Below, one piece after another: positions 1-15,000 of a DNA stretch of 64,000 nucleotides. Source of the DNA: Asterella californica (Eukaryota; Streptophyta; Marchantiopsida; Marchantiales; Aytoniaceae); NCBI GenBank assembly GCA_036924285.1, contig JAYKYS010000014.1:5828001-5892000 (forward strand), in the 5' to 3' direction. The stretch's first letter is position 1; the number at the start of each line of letters is the position of its first letter. The position numbers and the translations under genes are program-made. The notes under the pieces were generated by a model. That model saw only the letters and a list, made by a program, of their open reading frames with translations, had not been told where the DNA came from and made no database searches.

Positions 1-49
1 CAGTAAGACAACTTCAAATCGCTGTTGTGTCAGGGGCTTGGGTTTACAG

Positions 50-3000
50 GTTGAGACATGCAGTGCTGAAGAAATCGATCAATCTAGAACAGCTAGAAAG
101 CAGCCCGAACAATCACGTGAAAATGGTGCTGCTTCAGGGATTGAGGAAATAGCAGAAGAGTACCTTTCAGCTCCGAGCGTATCAGAAAATCAAGGGATGA
201 CTGTAGTCGCAGTGCCAGCGATGATTCAAAAAGATATAAGCAAGTATGTGGTAGTCTTTGGAAAGATTGATGTAGGTTTCAGTAGAAAGGAGTTAACAGT
301 CCAATCTGTGGAGCTTGATACGCAAGAAGCAGCTGTTGGGTTGGATTTTGACGAGATAAGAGCTCTTCAGATTCTTATGGGACAGGTCAAGGGCCCTGCA
401 CCAAAGTTGTCAAGAAAGAATCAGGAGAAAGATAACGAGCGAAGGAGTAAGAAGTCTATAGAGGTTGCAAATAAACAAAGAAGTCCTTTGGATCTGTGGA
501 AGCTAGGTGTCCAGAAAGCTATAGAGCTTTCTTCGCGACGTCGCCTCACATTCACAATTAAAGCTGGAGTTTTGCGGAGGAGATATTCAAGTCTTTATGA
601 AGCTTGGCTCCTTGAACTTGGGTGGGGGCAGAAGAAAGATGCTAATGTAGAAAAGGTAAGAAGTAAGAAGCAGTTTGAGCGTATACAAAAGCTCTATCAA
701 GGTCTGTCCGAACTGCAAAAGGAGTTGCCCCTTGAAGCCGTAGCTCTTGGAAGGCGTATTGCCCGACTTCGGGTTTCAGCTCATCTACATTCCAAAAATC
801 TTCTTGAGAGAACTAGTAGCGCAAGTAGTACAGAGATTCAAAACAGTAAGATGTACTCATCATTTCAGACTTTTATGAATTCTGTGTGGCACTGGGTAAC
901 CATCGCAAGCATCGCGGTTGAGGCGAAAGCGAGTGGTGTTACTGGATCGATATCAGCTGCTTGGCGACTAATCAAGAATAAATGGAAAGGAAGCCCTGGT
1001 ACGGAGGGGGAAGCATTTAGCGACGCTGCTGAATCTCAGTCTGAAGCAAGTATGAGTTCTTCTACAAGTGATGTTCAAGACACAGTCATCCACACGCAGA
1101 TTGATGTTGACAGTCATTTTCAGTTGAGCTCTGATCAAGAAGAAAGTGAGGTTGGATCTGTTACAAAGAAATGGGCCATGATATATGCCGTGACTATAAG
1201 GAAAGGTTCAGTTGTTTTTGCGAGTGGAGCAATTGGCGCTATTCGCAAGGCTGAAAGTGACTCTTCATCTGATGGAGGCCTCGAGATAGCAACTGCTCTT
1301 ATCCCTGCTCTCCAGATCACTTGGGAGAATTTGCTTCTCTCTTATGGCTCAACTGGAAGTGCTACGGGCTCAAGTATCACGTGTGGCAGCTTGCGGGCAG
1401 AACTCCTATCGGTTCTCCCGTCTCAACTTCCCGAAGAACTAACGGATGGGCTGGAAAGTGAGGTGATGGAGAAGGATTTCGTTTCACATGGGAGGTGGGC
1501 AGCGAAGGGAGGTGACAGAGCATTGTTGGTTTCGACTCGTCCTTGTCCACTAAAGAGTGGTGGAAATGGGGACACTGGCCAGACACTTCCTCTAGCTGAT
1601 GGGATTTACGCAAAGCACTGGAATTGGCAAGATCGCCGGCTAGAAGTTTGGGGCAAGATTCGGGCAACGTCAGAAGGGGATGGGACAATGAAGGGACGGA
1701 GTAATGGAGAAGGCAGACCCTTTCTAATTGCCGAGATCGATAGCTTAGACAACGATCCTATAACGGACGATTGTCCTGGTAGTGTGATCAAGTGCTCCTT
1801 AGCTATGGGTCAATTAAACTGCAAACTGAAGGGTTCTCATCTCAGTCGTATTCGCCTTCTGTTGGATCAACTTATAGCGTCTCAGAAGACAGCAAAGAGC
1901 AACTCCTCTAATGGCAACCATAGGCATCACACCAGTAACCGGCCTGATGTTACATTGGAGGAGTTCTGTGGTGAGAAATACAAGAGTTATCTAGACAGGA
2001 CTCGAGAGGCGATGGTTTCAGTTGTTCCGTCAAAAACCGTGCTTCTTACTGCTGTAATTGACGGTCCAAACGTGAGACTGTCAGCGTCTGCAAGTGAGTT
2101 ACTTGACTTTCAGAACCAGGACGAGCAAGATGCTCAAAGAAACGTACCAGGGTATGATTCCAGTCTCGGCGCTACTGTTGGGGTTGATCTTGGAAGGTGG
2201 GAACTTGCTATGTGGCCACCTCAAACAATAGAAGCAGAAACCCCCTCTCCAGAAACCAGAGGGAATCCAAGAAGACCGTTTAGTCGATGGACTCAAACCA
2301 TGGAGAGTAAAGCCTGGCTCCGGAAGCCTCCCGTTCCTAACATTTCCGAAGATTTTGACGAAGTTTTCCGGGAACACGAACAAGTAGCAAACAATCTGTT
2401 CTTGTCATCAACGGGGCTGGCTGTAGTTTTGGAGCTGCGAAAAGAGAGTGTGAAGAAGATCCCCGTTGCTGGACCATTGGGATTTATCATCGAAACCTCA
2501 TTTTGCTGGTACGATGTGCTCTGTTAGTTTCGTTTATGGGGTGTAATTTGTGAGGTCATAGCATCAGCGTCAATGGTTTTCGTCTAATGATGGAAAATTG
2601 AGCACTATTTAAGCGCTACCGAGGAAACTTTTGCAGAAGTCTATGTAGAACATTAACCTTTCCATGATAAGGAGAAAACACACGCTTGCTCATAGGCTTC
2701 GTTTAAACGCACTTCTGCATTCTGGCGTCTGGAGCAGGGATCAGTTCAGCTCTCTCTTCGGCACTAGGGAGTCCGTGTGTGCAGCTATATACACTAAGAT
2801 CCCTTCCTTAAGCGTGCAGACGTATATCCACGAAGTGGCAGTCATGCTGCAGGTGTGCCGTTCTCTCGTAAACGTCCTTTCATTTCGTCAAGTTCTTAAT
2901 TTTGATAGAGGTGCAAGGATAGTACCTTCTCTTAGTCAAAGCTTGTGTTCTCACAAACATGTAGGCGTTCTTTAGTGTAATTTAAATCGTGTAATTGGAT

Positions 3001-6000
3001 GTTGTTACAATTAATGAGTCGGTTAAGCTTACTGGGTTGGAGAGATTGTACCTATGCAGGTTCTTGCTTTTTACGTGGAGTCCTTGAGAGTCGGTTACAC
3101 TCCAGATTCTACATTGATTTTGAAAAATGGATCAAAATCGGGATTGAACGTCGTTGGTCCAGAGGACCTCAATCCAGTTCTTGGGACCACTGAAGAGCAA
3201 ACAGGAACTGAAGGCTCGCCTGTCGGGAAAGCACTTTCGACTGCCTTCGCTCTTTGTTTCTCTTTCGAGGTTGGGAAATTCAGAATGGTTCTGGCTGATG
3301 CAAGGCTGGAGGAGGGCCCAACGCATGACGGTAGTGGGACGAGAAAAGAAGAGGGACTGAGATATGCCCCACGGGAAGAGAGGCTGACCCGCGTGGACAG
3401 AAATGATGATATCATAGCAGCCTGGCAGCAGAATGCCTTAGGATCTAATATGGGTAGGGAAGCCTATGTTTCACTAGAAAGTTTTCTAATCGAGTCCACG
3501 ATAGGAGACGGGTTACAGCTGTATATTTACTCTGCTGTTGGAGATGCTGCTCTTAGTTTAGTTGATTGCAGTAGAGTTAGCAGGAAAGGAGATCTGAGTG
3601 AAATAAGAAAGCAATTTTTCGGCGGTTCTTTGCAAGATAATAGATCGGCAGTGACACTCACTGAAGTTTCAGTTTCACAGACTTCTCTAGAAGTTATTGG
3701 TCCGGATTGTTCTCAGCTTCCTGAGGTTGATATGGACACTATGAGCACAGTCAGAGTTGAAACTGTTGATGAAATGTCCGTCGCTGACCTACCCGAAAAT
3801 AGCGACAAAACTTTGGACCCGGAGGATGAAGAGGAACACTCATCGCCAAATTCTTCTACGAAGAGTCCAGTGCATCGTGAGCAGAGTTCTGAGAGTAGCT
3901 CAGACAGTGCATCAGGGTCATTGGCAAATCCAGATTCAGTGGCCACAACTTCTACAAGAGATCAGGATGGAGGGTCCCGAGAATGTAGCCCTCGTCAGCT
4001 CAACGAAGCCGATGCACGAGTCGCTTCAGAAGTCGGGATGCAGTGGTTGGTTGTAAAGTTCAAAGTAGACAAGCTCTTGGTGACAGATGGATCGTTAGAT
4101 CTTTTGATTGCCAAAGTCGCGAAGGTGGCTAGGGGTTCAGATGTCTTGCGCATGGACTTGATACTTGACAGGAGTTTCAAAAGTATCTCGCTAAGCACAG
4201 AGGTAACGGTCCCAGAGACTGGCTTTGTTACTGTTTTATTCTGGGACGAATTTACATTTTCATGTCAACATCTCTAAGGTGGAGTTGTGATGTTGAGGAG
4301 CGAGAACGTAGTGCTGGCATCAGTTTTACCCAGTTGACAATAAACAAGATAAACACTAAGTCTCATGAACAAATGGTTTCAGGGTGGTTTGGTGCTTCTC
4401 CACACGGCGGCTGTAGCCACCTTAGTGCAATTTTGTGGCGACATTCGAGACTTAGTGACAAGAACAGGAATTCTGTTTATTTCTGGTCAGTCCAGAAAAG
4501 AGGCACACAGAGATGACGAGATCGGTCTAGCCGATGAGCCAAGCTGGGAGGCGCCTTCCTTGTCAAGTACATACCGATCGTCATCGCTACCACCACCGGC
4601 TGGGACAAAAGCGAAGAAGATGAAAAGAACCACCTCGGCTCCTCCTAGTTCTAGAACTCCCTTGGTGGATTCAGCAAGTAACCCATCACCAAGGTTCAGA
4701 GGGCTTGTCACTTCCGAGATTGCAGGGCTTTCCATCGTTCTGGCTAGACATAGTACCATAAATGAAGGTATGTGTAAATAAGTTCTCAAAAGCTTGTTTG
4801 ATGAATGTCGGATCTAGTTTGTCCTTAGTTGCCTGCGTGTCTGGGAAATTAATTTGGGTCACGAAATGGATAGGGAGCCAGGGGATTTGAAGACATGCAC
4901 ACCGTTGTTCAATGTCCTCGGTGCTTGTAGTGGTAAGCAGTGGAATCTAGAGCACCCCTGTTAACAGTCTGAATGGAGTCCGGTGGTGAGTCATGGAATT
5001 AGAAGCTTGGGAACGCTTTTCCAACGAGTTAAGTCTGACAGACATACTCCTTAAGCACCACTGGATATTTTGAGATAAGTTTTTATTCGAGTAGCCTAAA
5101 CGTATGATACAAGTTTTCTTTCGTGAATTCTCGTGACATGCATATGCTGTAACTGGATACCATTACTCCGCTTTGCCGGGCTTGCACAGAGTTACGGCGG
5201 AGCAGGTTAGATGCATGAAACATTGGACTTACTTTAAAAATTGGTTTCAGTGCCTGGAGAAGGAATTTTGTTTGAGTTGGAGATCTTGTCCAAGATCGAA
5301 GTGGATGAGAGTGCGAAGAAAGCCGAGGTGAATCTTACACGGTTTACGATCCTGGGTCTCCAAGCTCGAGGTCCTGGTAATTCTCGCAAGGAACCAGGAA
5401 GATTGAGTTCACGGGCACCACAGTTTGTTTCAAGTTTTAGAAAACCTGCTGAGAGGGACGGTAAGGGTGTTTCGTCCTCCCAAGATCTCTCCAGACAGCT
5501 ATCTAGAGGCAGCAGCTCCGATCTACTGGAAGAAATGGATTTAGCGGACCTTGAAGTTTTAAGTAGGTCAGACAGAAGCGGGATGGTTGATAAGGAAGCC
5601 CAGAGATTTGTAGAAGCTCTTTCAGAGGTCAATTCCTTCATATTGGAGAAGCTTTTGGTTACTTGTGCCGTTGAAAGAGTAGCTCCCGCAGATAAAGTCT
5701 GGAAATGGAGCAATGCCTGGCAAGGTAAATGTTCCATTGATGGTTTTAATATGGCAATCACTACCTCAGAGATCCAGGTATAGTCAAACTCAATTATTTA
5801 TGATCACGATTTTACGGATGTAAGGCGCAAAGTAGTCTTTCCTGAATAAGAGTAGCGGCTTGTGGGGTTTGAAAGTTCTTTCTTGCCGAGATTTCAGGTT
5901 GGTGGAAGTTGGGAAAGCGTAGGACAAACTCTCTAGTCGTGTATAGCTTTTTGTGACAGTGGGTGAGAGACGTGGTTTTGATTGATTTGTTTCTTTGCTT

Positions 6001-9000
6001 GTTCTTAACTGCCTGTCGACTTTTGTCCTGTCCTCGTGACCTGTGTAAGTTCGAACTGAGGCTCATCACACATGATTTTGAACGACTGCAGTTAATCGAA
6101 TCCATCATGAGTCCTTTGTCCAACTTAACGGGATCCTCTGGGAGCTCTGCAATGGAAAGTGCCACTAATGCTCTACTAGAGGGGAGTAAAAGTAACACCG
6201 AAAAGGATGATGTTGATATTCCAGATGGTGAGTTTCTTTTCCTCAAGTCTCTAAGATGATTGTTGTCATGCCTCTTCTTGGTCGTTCACTACTCGCAGTT
6301 AATCTGGTTTATATCGCGATTTATAGTTTCAAGCCTGAATGACGGATCTGATTTGAGGCTTTCTTCTTGTTATCTGCTTATTCACGTTTGTAATGGAATT
6401 AACAATAACATCATTTTCAGGTGCTATAATTGCTGTTAAAGATGTTCATGAGCACTGTTACCTTGCTGCGGAGGAGGTTACGACAAGTAAAGGGCACTTT
6501 CGTTTGGTGGGAGTTCTGCATTACACGCTTGCTGGGGACAAGGCTCTTTTCAAGGTACTGCGTGGATTCACTCCGAATATCCAGTCACCTACACAAACTT
6601 GAGACATAGTCGAGGATCGTGGACAAGAACGAGTTTCCGTAGGCGATGTTTCTTCTGTATAACAATGTTAAAGTGTGGCATGAGAGCTTGTAAGGAACTT
6701 AGTTCTTGGGAGACGTCACATACCAACCGAGTTGATTAGGTTCAAGTGCCGTAATTCGGAGAAGTTTCTTATGTTTTATCCTTCTTTGTAGGTAAAGTAT
6801 CACAAGACTTCGAGGACAACTGAGTCGAAGCCATGGTTCTCGCTGTTATCCATTCATGCCAAAAGTCCCGATGGGGAGCCTTTACGCGTTCACTACCGCC
6901 CTGGTTCTGGGTTGGTAGATGTCTCAAGTATAAATGATGGGTCATGGGAACAGTGGCAGTTCCTACCAATGGAGACTTCACAAGAAGAAGAGCAAGGGGG
7001 CTTTGATATACGGAACTCTTCTACAAGCCAGGTGTTCCATCTTGTAAATCAGAAAAGCAAGTCTGGTATCGCCTTTGAGGATAATGTTCCTCTGTTGGTG
7101 AAGCGGCCTGGGAATCCTTTCAAAATAAAGGTAGTTTCGAGACCCACACATTCAGACCCCAAATCACAGGAAGCAAAGGTTCTGACACAGAAAGATGAGA
7201 CACCGTTGCGGACTCCACCACTGGATGACTCTGAAGCTGTAAGCTTGGTAACTTCTATCCCTCATATATTGTGCAAATTTGATACGTTTGTGTTAACGGT
7301 GCTTCATGAAGCCGCTGGAGGGTTACATCTTCTTCCTTTGCTAAGAGTCAGTGTACCTGGTACCGAGGGAGTAATCCAAGCGGGTGTAACCAAAACGAGA
7401 ACAATGCTGCAATGTGGGATAGTCTTGGAGTACTACGAAACGCAAACCACTTTATGGTATTGAACCAGACTTTACAGAGCTAGCAGAAAGTCCTCCTTCT
7501 TGATACGTTTCTCTCTTGTTCGTCTTGTACTGTATCTAAAGCGTCTTCTGAATCTAGCGGCACTTAATTGATCAGCCATTTTCGGGTTTCTACATGCGGA
7601 TAGCCGTACAGCAAGACGAAACCTAAGCACTGTGGATATACTGGGGATCGGATTCTTATCAGAATAGCTTTCAGCTTGTATAGTAATTAACATCTTGCGA
7701 ATCAGCACCGTTGTTTTATCTTACGTATATCTTTATAAGTGAAATAAGTTAGGAATCTGCCTGCTTTTGAACTTAACGTTTCAGAAGCCTGCCGCTGCAG
7801 GGTGCCTGTTGTTAGTCCAATTGCAACTGAAATATTCTATCGAGCAAGAAGTGTAAAGCATGCCGTGATGGTCACGAACTCCAAGAAGACCCCGGTAGCA
7901 TTGTTTACAAGGTTCAGGAAGGTCAGGCGACATGCACTTTGCATTATCGTTTTCCTTCACTCCTTATTCTTTTGCGCTTTCGTGGGCGTCTGGTGGTCTG
8001 CCTTCGCGATGCTGGGATTAAAGTTCTTGTCTTGGTGACCAAGAATTGGTCGTCCAAGTCCCTTGATGCAGGTCTCAGACGTACAGTTGTTGGACTAAGA
8101 GACTTTTCTTCGAGAAGCTTAATTCTCTGCTTGAAATTGTAGGTGGATTTTGTGGTCAGCGAACCGTCGCTGGATGCTGTCCTTTTTCTTATCGGAGCGC
8201 TTGACTTAGCTGGTCCCTTCACAGTGAGGCATTCACCAGTGCGAGCAAATCGTTGCTTGGTAAGAAACCAGTTTTCATGTTGTTTACTTTCTCCTTCTTC
8301 TTTCACTTATTAGAAGGTCGTGGTCGAGACGAGAATTGCAAAGTTGACACATACTCTGCTTCCCTAGATTCCTGCGCTACTCCACTATGTAAGCAGGAAA
8401 TTAACGTTGTAATCATAACAATAAGAATAACGTTCAAGTTAGACCAGAACTGTGTTAGAGTTAAACTCTTGGGTTGGAGTGCACGTTTAAATTCTTCATG
8501 ATTTAAAACATGTAGGTGGAGAATCATGTCGGGTTGGATTTGCTTTGCCGTTTCAAGCAAGGATCCTCCAGTACAACTGGATCCGGCGAAGGATCTGGCA
8601 AACCGGATGCAATGGATCACGTGGATGGAATGATACCAGCTTGGCATACCGACTCTTTCTTGATGAGGTGAAATGGATGGCCTGAGAATGCCTTAGGTAC
8701 ATCGTAGCTACTGTATGTTCCGGTTGTTTAGTTACCTGCATGTCTGCCTTGTTCATCACCTGGTATCATGCGGCATCAGCTAGGTTTTGAAGACTTGTGA
8801 CGATAGAGACCTCGTCTTTGTAGGTAGAGAAGTTCTTCTCAGCAATCATATTGGGCGAAACTATAGGACTTTGCAACCTAGAACTTGCGTACAAAACTCA
8901 TACGGGCACCACACGATGATCACCACTCTTGGTGTGCTAGGCATATGAGGTCGCGAATAGACGCCAGTTCCGCAAAAGTTGCTTCCACTTTGGAGATAAA

Positions 9001-12000
9001 GGTTCAAAAGGGACAAGGCGACTTCATGTCCTCAACTATATTTGTGACCCTTGCTGAGCCCGGAGTAATTGCAGCTCGGACTCGGCTTCAGGATGTTGAT
9101 GGTAAGCCTCTCTATCCAGTCACTGCAGTGTTTGGTGTTCTGTTCTAGTAGAGGTGAGCTCTGTACGGATTCCATTTTTACGTTTATGTAATAAACTCTT
9201 ATCGTAGTGCTTACGATGGAACCAGCCTAAGCTCTCTTCTTTTGATCTGGCAAAGCAGGACCGAGATCTGCTCCTGGGCCAATACTTGTTGTCGACGTTA
9301 CACGAAGAAATCAGGTATGAAAATTCAGTGTGATTTCGCATGAAATTCAGAAGATTTTGGAGCATCTGCTTCTTTTCTTCACTGGTTGATTGTTTGTCTA
9401 AATTTACGACATAGGAGTAATTGCAGCTTGCTAATGTTACAGGATGTTTGCAGGACGGTATATTTGTCACAGTCTCACCGATGATCCGAATACGGAACGC
9501 TACCGGTCTTTTACTGGAACTCAGATGTCGAAGGGATAACCAAGGTGAGGAAGGTGCAGTGGTTGTTCTGGAGGATGGAGACGTGATTGATGACTCAATG
9601 GGGGCTTTTGATGCGTTGAACCTCAAAGGTGAACTGAAAAAAGCACTCACGTCTCTAAATCTTGGTAAGAATCGCTCATTTCTGCTTCATATAAGTTTTG
9701 TTTTACTGTTTTTATAATGATTTATGCTGCATACGTGGGGGACAATCATTTAAACTTACAGCAGCGCTAGGATTGTGTTCTAGACGCATGCGTCGATGCT
9801 GAACTTGCTTTTAACTGGTGCCGGTTACAAAATTCAGTGCGTGTGACAGTTTTAATCGACTCTGCAGGAAACTATCTTTTATCCATAAGGCCAGCAAAAG
9901 CTGTTTCGTCACCAGACCATGCTGATTCAGGCATGAAGGTTGAATCTGGCCATCTGTGGTCCGATGACGTAAAAGGGGCAAAGCCTGTGAAAGCAGCAGG
10001 CCTGTTTGACAAGTTGCAGTACAGCTTGCAAAAGTCTATTAGACTCCGCAACGTTGATACTTCATTTGGAGTGGTTTGTTGTCCGGTAGGAACTCAGTCA
10101 TCGAGTTATGCTAACAATAACGAAGGGAAGAGAGATCTGTACTTCATGATCAGAACATCCCGTAGAAAAGTACCTATATCAAGGCCCAAGTCTGCGCGAG
10201 AGCTAGAGCAGGAACCTCGTGGGAGATATACTTTTGTTGCTTGGCAGGAACAAGAGGAAATATTACTGCTTCCAACTATTCGTCTGGCTAATTTTCTCAC
10301 GTCAACCATTAGCGTCATCCTAAGTGAAGGTATACAACCAACCGTATGGACCCTGTGCTTGCTAGCTTTCTCTCCGCTGGTCTTCTTTCTCATGAGCAGT
10401 TTTTGGGGACTGACAAGAATTCTCAGCAGGTAAGAATAGAAGAGGAGAATCTGCAGCAGATCAACCATTCTCTGGGGCAACTATTGAAAGCGGAGCGACT
10501 GCATGCATGTACGTTCAGCTCAGTGATCTTTTCCTTACCGTAAAGCATGGCGACCTTGCCCTTTCAACGAAGCCCGTCTTCCTAGGAGTTGGGAACAAAG
10601 AGCTTCCTCGGGATGCCAAGGGTGGAAATTTGAAGGATTTGGAGTTGATTTTGGACTTTGGGGACGGAATTCATAGTGCTCTTGTCACTGTCAGCCGAGG
10701 AGAAGATGGTGTCTTGGAGGTAAGTTCGCTTTTGAGTTATCACGGTCTAATTGACAAGTCATATGAAGTAGCTTAATATTCCACCTTCAAGTGCCGTTTG
10801 TTCTAACCCGCATCCGGTGGTTATACAGCAAGTAATAATTGTGAAGTCATCCGTTGACGAGCCAGAGTTGTTGTAAGGTCGACATGAGATGAGAGGAATT
10901 GTTAATTAACTTGAGGAGGGATTTCATAAGTGATGATGAAAAATTGAACTCGATTGCAGGCTGCTATCTTAACAAGATATATTCTCCAGAATGACAGCCA
11001 TGTTCCGTTACTCTGCTGTGCTTCAAAGCACAAATCATCCAGGCGATGGTGAGTACTCTTGGGCTCCTGGAGTGTAGATTGAGTGGATAGCTTTAAGTTT
11101 TGAGTTGGCCTAGCAATGCGCTACTAGTAAGTTATTAGCGTATATTAGGACTGACAGAGAGTTGGAGAACGGAATTTGAGTTCACTGATCTCTTGCTGTG
11201 ATTTTTGTGCTCACCACTGATTCGCGATTTCTATCGTAGGGGAGGGCTTCGAGCAGCGAATGAGCTGGAGTGGCCCGAGTCAGGAAAAGTTACTACGATA
11301 GCCCCTTATTCAAGAGCCTCATGGTTTGACAGGTATGTTAGAGCTCAGTATGGCGGAAAATTATGTGATTGCTAGTATAATGGTATCCATACATGCTCTG
11401 GTTCGCATCAGTACAAAGCCTCTCCTGAAACGATATCCCAGTCAAGTTAAATGTGAAGTATACAAACGCGCATCTCGAAGGTTTGAGTCACTCGTGAATC
11501 AGAGGCTGGTAAGGGGCCTGGTTGAATTTCCGATTAAAGTTCACCTGCAGTCGACTTGCAGACCGACAAATGATGACACGCTTCTCGGAAGTACTAACAT
11601 ACTTCGCTCGATGTTTCAAAAAGGCTTTTCACAGGCTGTAACTTCTCTAAAAGAACCATTGCCGCAATTCTTCTTTTTCAGTGATTCACCTGTGAATTAG
11701 TTCTGTATTCTGATAACCTTGTCAATCATCGCAGATCAACTAAGCTGCTTGTCAAGAGAACTGAAGCTGAAGCCGAACCGGCAATTCTTGACATCGAATC
11801 TTTATCAGGATCAACGGAGATTAGCTTGAGGGTACTTGGTCAAGACAGTGTTGATAACAGGGTCCAGCTGGGCGTTCATATGCATCTACCTGCTGCCGGG
11901 GAAACTAGCTCGTCCTGTATCATCCGCCTCGTACCAAGATATGTTGTGGCTAATGAGTCAGGTGAAGCTATTCTTGTTTGTCAAGATGGATTTGAGGTGA

Positions 12001-15000
12001 TTCCCTTTCCGTTTGCAGGAATTTAATACCTAGCTCCTAGCATTCATATTCTTCTTTCATGGAGGGCTTACAGGAGTTATCCCTGACTCTACATAACACA
12101 CTGGACTACCACTCCTTAAGAAGGTCCACCAAGAAATGTCTCGAAAATCCAAACTGACGAGGGACCCGCCGGACTTGAAATGTGTCTAACTTCCCTTCAC
12201 AGCTTTCCTTCTCGGCGTCAATTTCTTCAATGACTCCTCTTGTTTATCCAGGCCGTTTAGCTTCCACTGGTACTATCTTATCAGCGCAGGTTTTCATTTA
12301 CATCTTGCTCAATGTATGGTATGATCAGGTACACAGGAATTACCTTTTCGCAGTAGCTTATGCTATATACTCGCTGCTCATAGAATAGTATGAATACAGG
12401 CGGGTAAGAGCATCAAAGTATGTTTTCTTAAGCTATGCTTTGATCAGTCAGTACCTCCTCTTGTAGCGGTTTATGTTCATTGTTCCCCGTCCCAGGGGTC
12501 CTAACCCCGGAGATCTGCTCTTTCCCACAACCCTGAAAGCCCTTAACACACATTTTCGAGGGAGTGGACAATTTTAGCGGACATCCATTCCAGTTTCTTC
12601 CTGCGATGTACTTCCCTGGGTTTTAAATTTACATGCTTCAAGAATAAGTGGTCAGTTCTTGCATCTCGGTGCTAACCCCTGTAGCAGTATATGTTACTTA
12701 AGGCTTTGCCGTACCTCCGTGCTGTGCTGGGAATAAGAGTTTATTCTTGGATGGGGAGGATAACAAAGTAAATGTCTGAACGTGAGAGATAAAGTTTCTG
12801 TGTATGAATCGGGAAAGCAAAGGTTATCTACGTCCTTAATTCGCATCTGACTCCCTATGTTGCTTTACGTGCTCTTGTACTTTCCAGGATGATGCAGGTG
12901 CCGTGATTTCCTTAGGACGAGGAGAGCGATCTGCATTACATGCACAGGTGTTGCCAGTTCAGGAGTCTCGATCGAAAGGAAACTCAGAGGCAGGACCTGA
13001 GGTTCTTCTCACAGTTCGCTTTCGCCCGAAGGAGACCGGGTGGAATTGGTCTGGTCCGGTATGTGCAGCTGCCTTGGGTTCTTTTTCTGTGAAAATAAGG
13101 CGTCCACCATCAGGAGACTCTGCAGTACAGATGCCCCGAAAGGAAGAACTGTGGTTTGCCGTGGCAGACGTCCAAGAAGAGGGTTCATCCTTAATTACGG
13201 CGTTTAGGAAGCAGGCAGCTGACACTATTCCATATCACATCGAAAATCTGCTGAGATCACCTTCCATAACCTACAGTCAGAAGGTATTTTTCAGTGATAT
13301 CTCTCACGTATGAAATGAATACAGTAAGCGGATAGGGTCAGATCTATCCGTTACCAGTGAGGATGGTACATGACACTGAATTGTAAGATAGCAGAGTTTT
13401 TTTGTTCCTCATTTTGGTATCCATGGCAGGGGTCGAATGAGTCCGAAGTATTACAATCAGGTGCATCCGTCGGGTATGTCTGGGATGACCTCGGTCTGCC
13501 TCACAAACTCACAGTCAGGGTTTCTGGTAGTGTTATCTTTCTTTCACCCTTCTCTGATTCTAATATACGCCCGTCAGTAAATTATATTACCAGTCCAAGT
13601 GTTGTATGATACTGCACGGTGACAGTAACTCCTACTTACAATTGTTTTGCTGTTTGTTAGGTACTCCACTTTCTCACGATATCAACCTTGACAAGCTAAG
13701 GAGCTGGAAATCTTTCAGAGCAGCCAGACGCAAGAACAATCTGTTGCAAATCCCATTCTTGAATGAACTTTCAAATATGGCGCTGTATGGAGATGAAGCA
13801 AGTAACAGCCTTTCCAGCGACAGTATCTTTCCACCCGTGGGGTACGAAGTATACGCAGATGGTCCCACCCGTGTGCTTCGAATTTGTGAGGAGAGAGACA
13901 GCAAAACTGACAAGCGCTGGCAGTCAGACATATCAAGTCCCAAGAAGGAGATCGAAATTCGAATCCCACTTTTAACCATGAGTTTAATGGAACCTGCAAA
14001 GCTGGTGAGTTCACTTCTGGTGGTGAATGTTGGGCCTTGCTCTGATAATGCGTCGTTGTATTTGGTGTGACCATAAAAGGAGTGAACCTTTTGAGTGGCC
14101 TGTCGCTTGATTAGATAGATAAATAGATAGAGGTAGGTAGATACCCGCAACGATGTAGAAATACTGGCAGTACGTGTGGGTTTTCTTATCTGAAGATTTT
14201 TACAATGCGCAGCCAGCTGAGACTGAACAGGGTGACGGAAATAACTTGACTCCCATTGCATACGTACCCATCATCACTCTGCGACTGACCAACGTTCTGA
14301 TCGAGGCGTTAATCCCGCCAGAGTACACGTTATGTCAACTGAAAGCTGAGGTACACGTAACACATCAGCCGTTGGGTACTTAGGATATATGTTAATGTTG
14401 AGACAGTATCTGAGTTTCTGTCTTAAATGATGCATGACTGGTCAAAACTTGATAGCCACATCTGACACATGCTTGGATTCTGGTGCAGCGTCTGGACGTA
14501 GACGTTAGATGGCAGGGAGCTCCGGTAGCTGCAATGGTTAGAGGGCATGGTCAAGATCGTTTTAGTAAAGGTCATACAGTACTCCATATGGCTGTTGTTG
14601 TATCGAATCAAGCCAGGAATCCCATGCAGCTCAAGTACGCGTCCATTCTACTGCAGGTTTGACATCTCCATTCTTCTGGGGGTTGATTATAAGATCTGAA
14701 TTGCTTCCTTTCGCAACGATGAGTACAGGTAGTCGAGGGAGATTAGATTTGGTGTGGGGGAGTATCTCGGACATGCTATTCTGCTGAAATAGTGATTGGC
14801 TTAAGGTACGTATGGTTGGAGTCTGGACAATAGATAACCACGGGAGATGAAGGCTATTGATAACGGTGCCGTCTTGGTTTCTCCAGAAGAGCTCTTGGGA
14901 ATGTAATACCTTTCTCCATTCACCCGCAGGCAATGGACCTGAATCTTGACGAAGATACTTTGATGAAACTTGCACCGTTCTACCGATCTTCTCTTTCCGA

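Noticed and set aside
3095..3415. Minus-strand open frames opposite VPS13 exon 3
   Set aside because: They are shadows of the well-supported plus-strand exon with Ser/Pro-rich composition and no motif.
11326..11700. 124-codon open frame in the VPS13 region
   Set aside because: It begins at the 3' edge of exon 18 and runs through the intron that the flanking exons skip in phase. The protein lacks VPS13 homology and the real continuation resumes at 11735.
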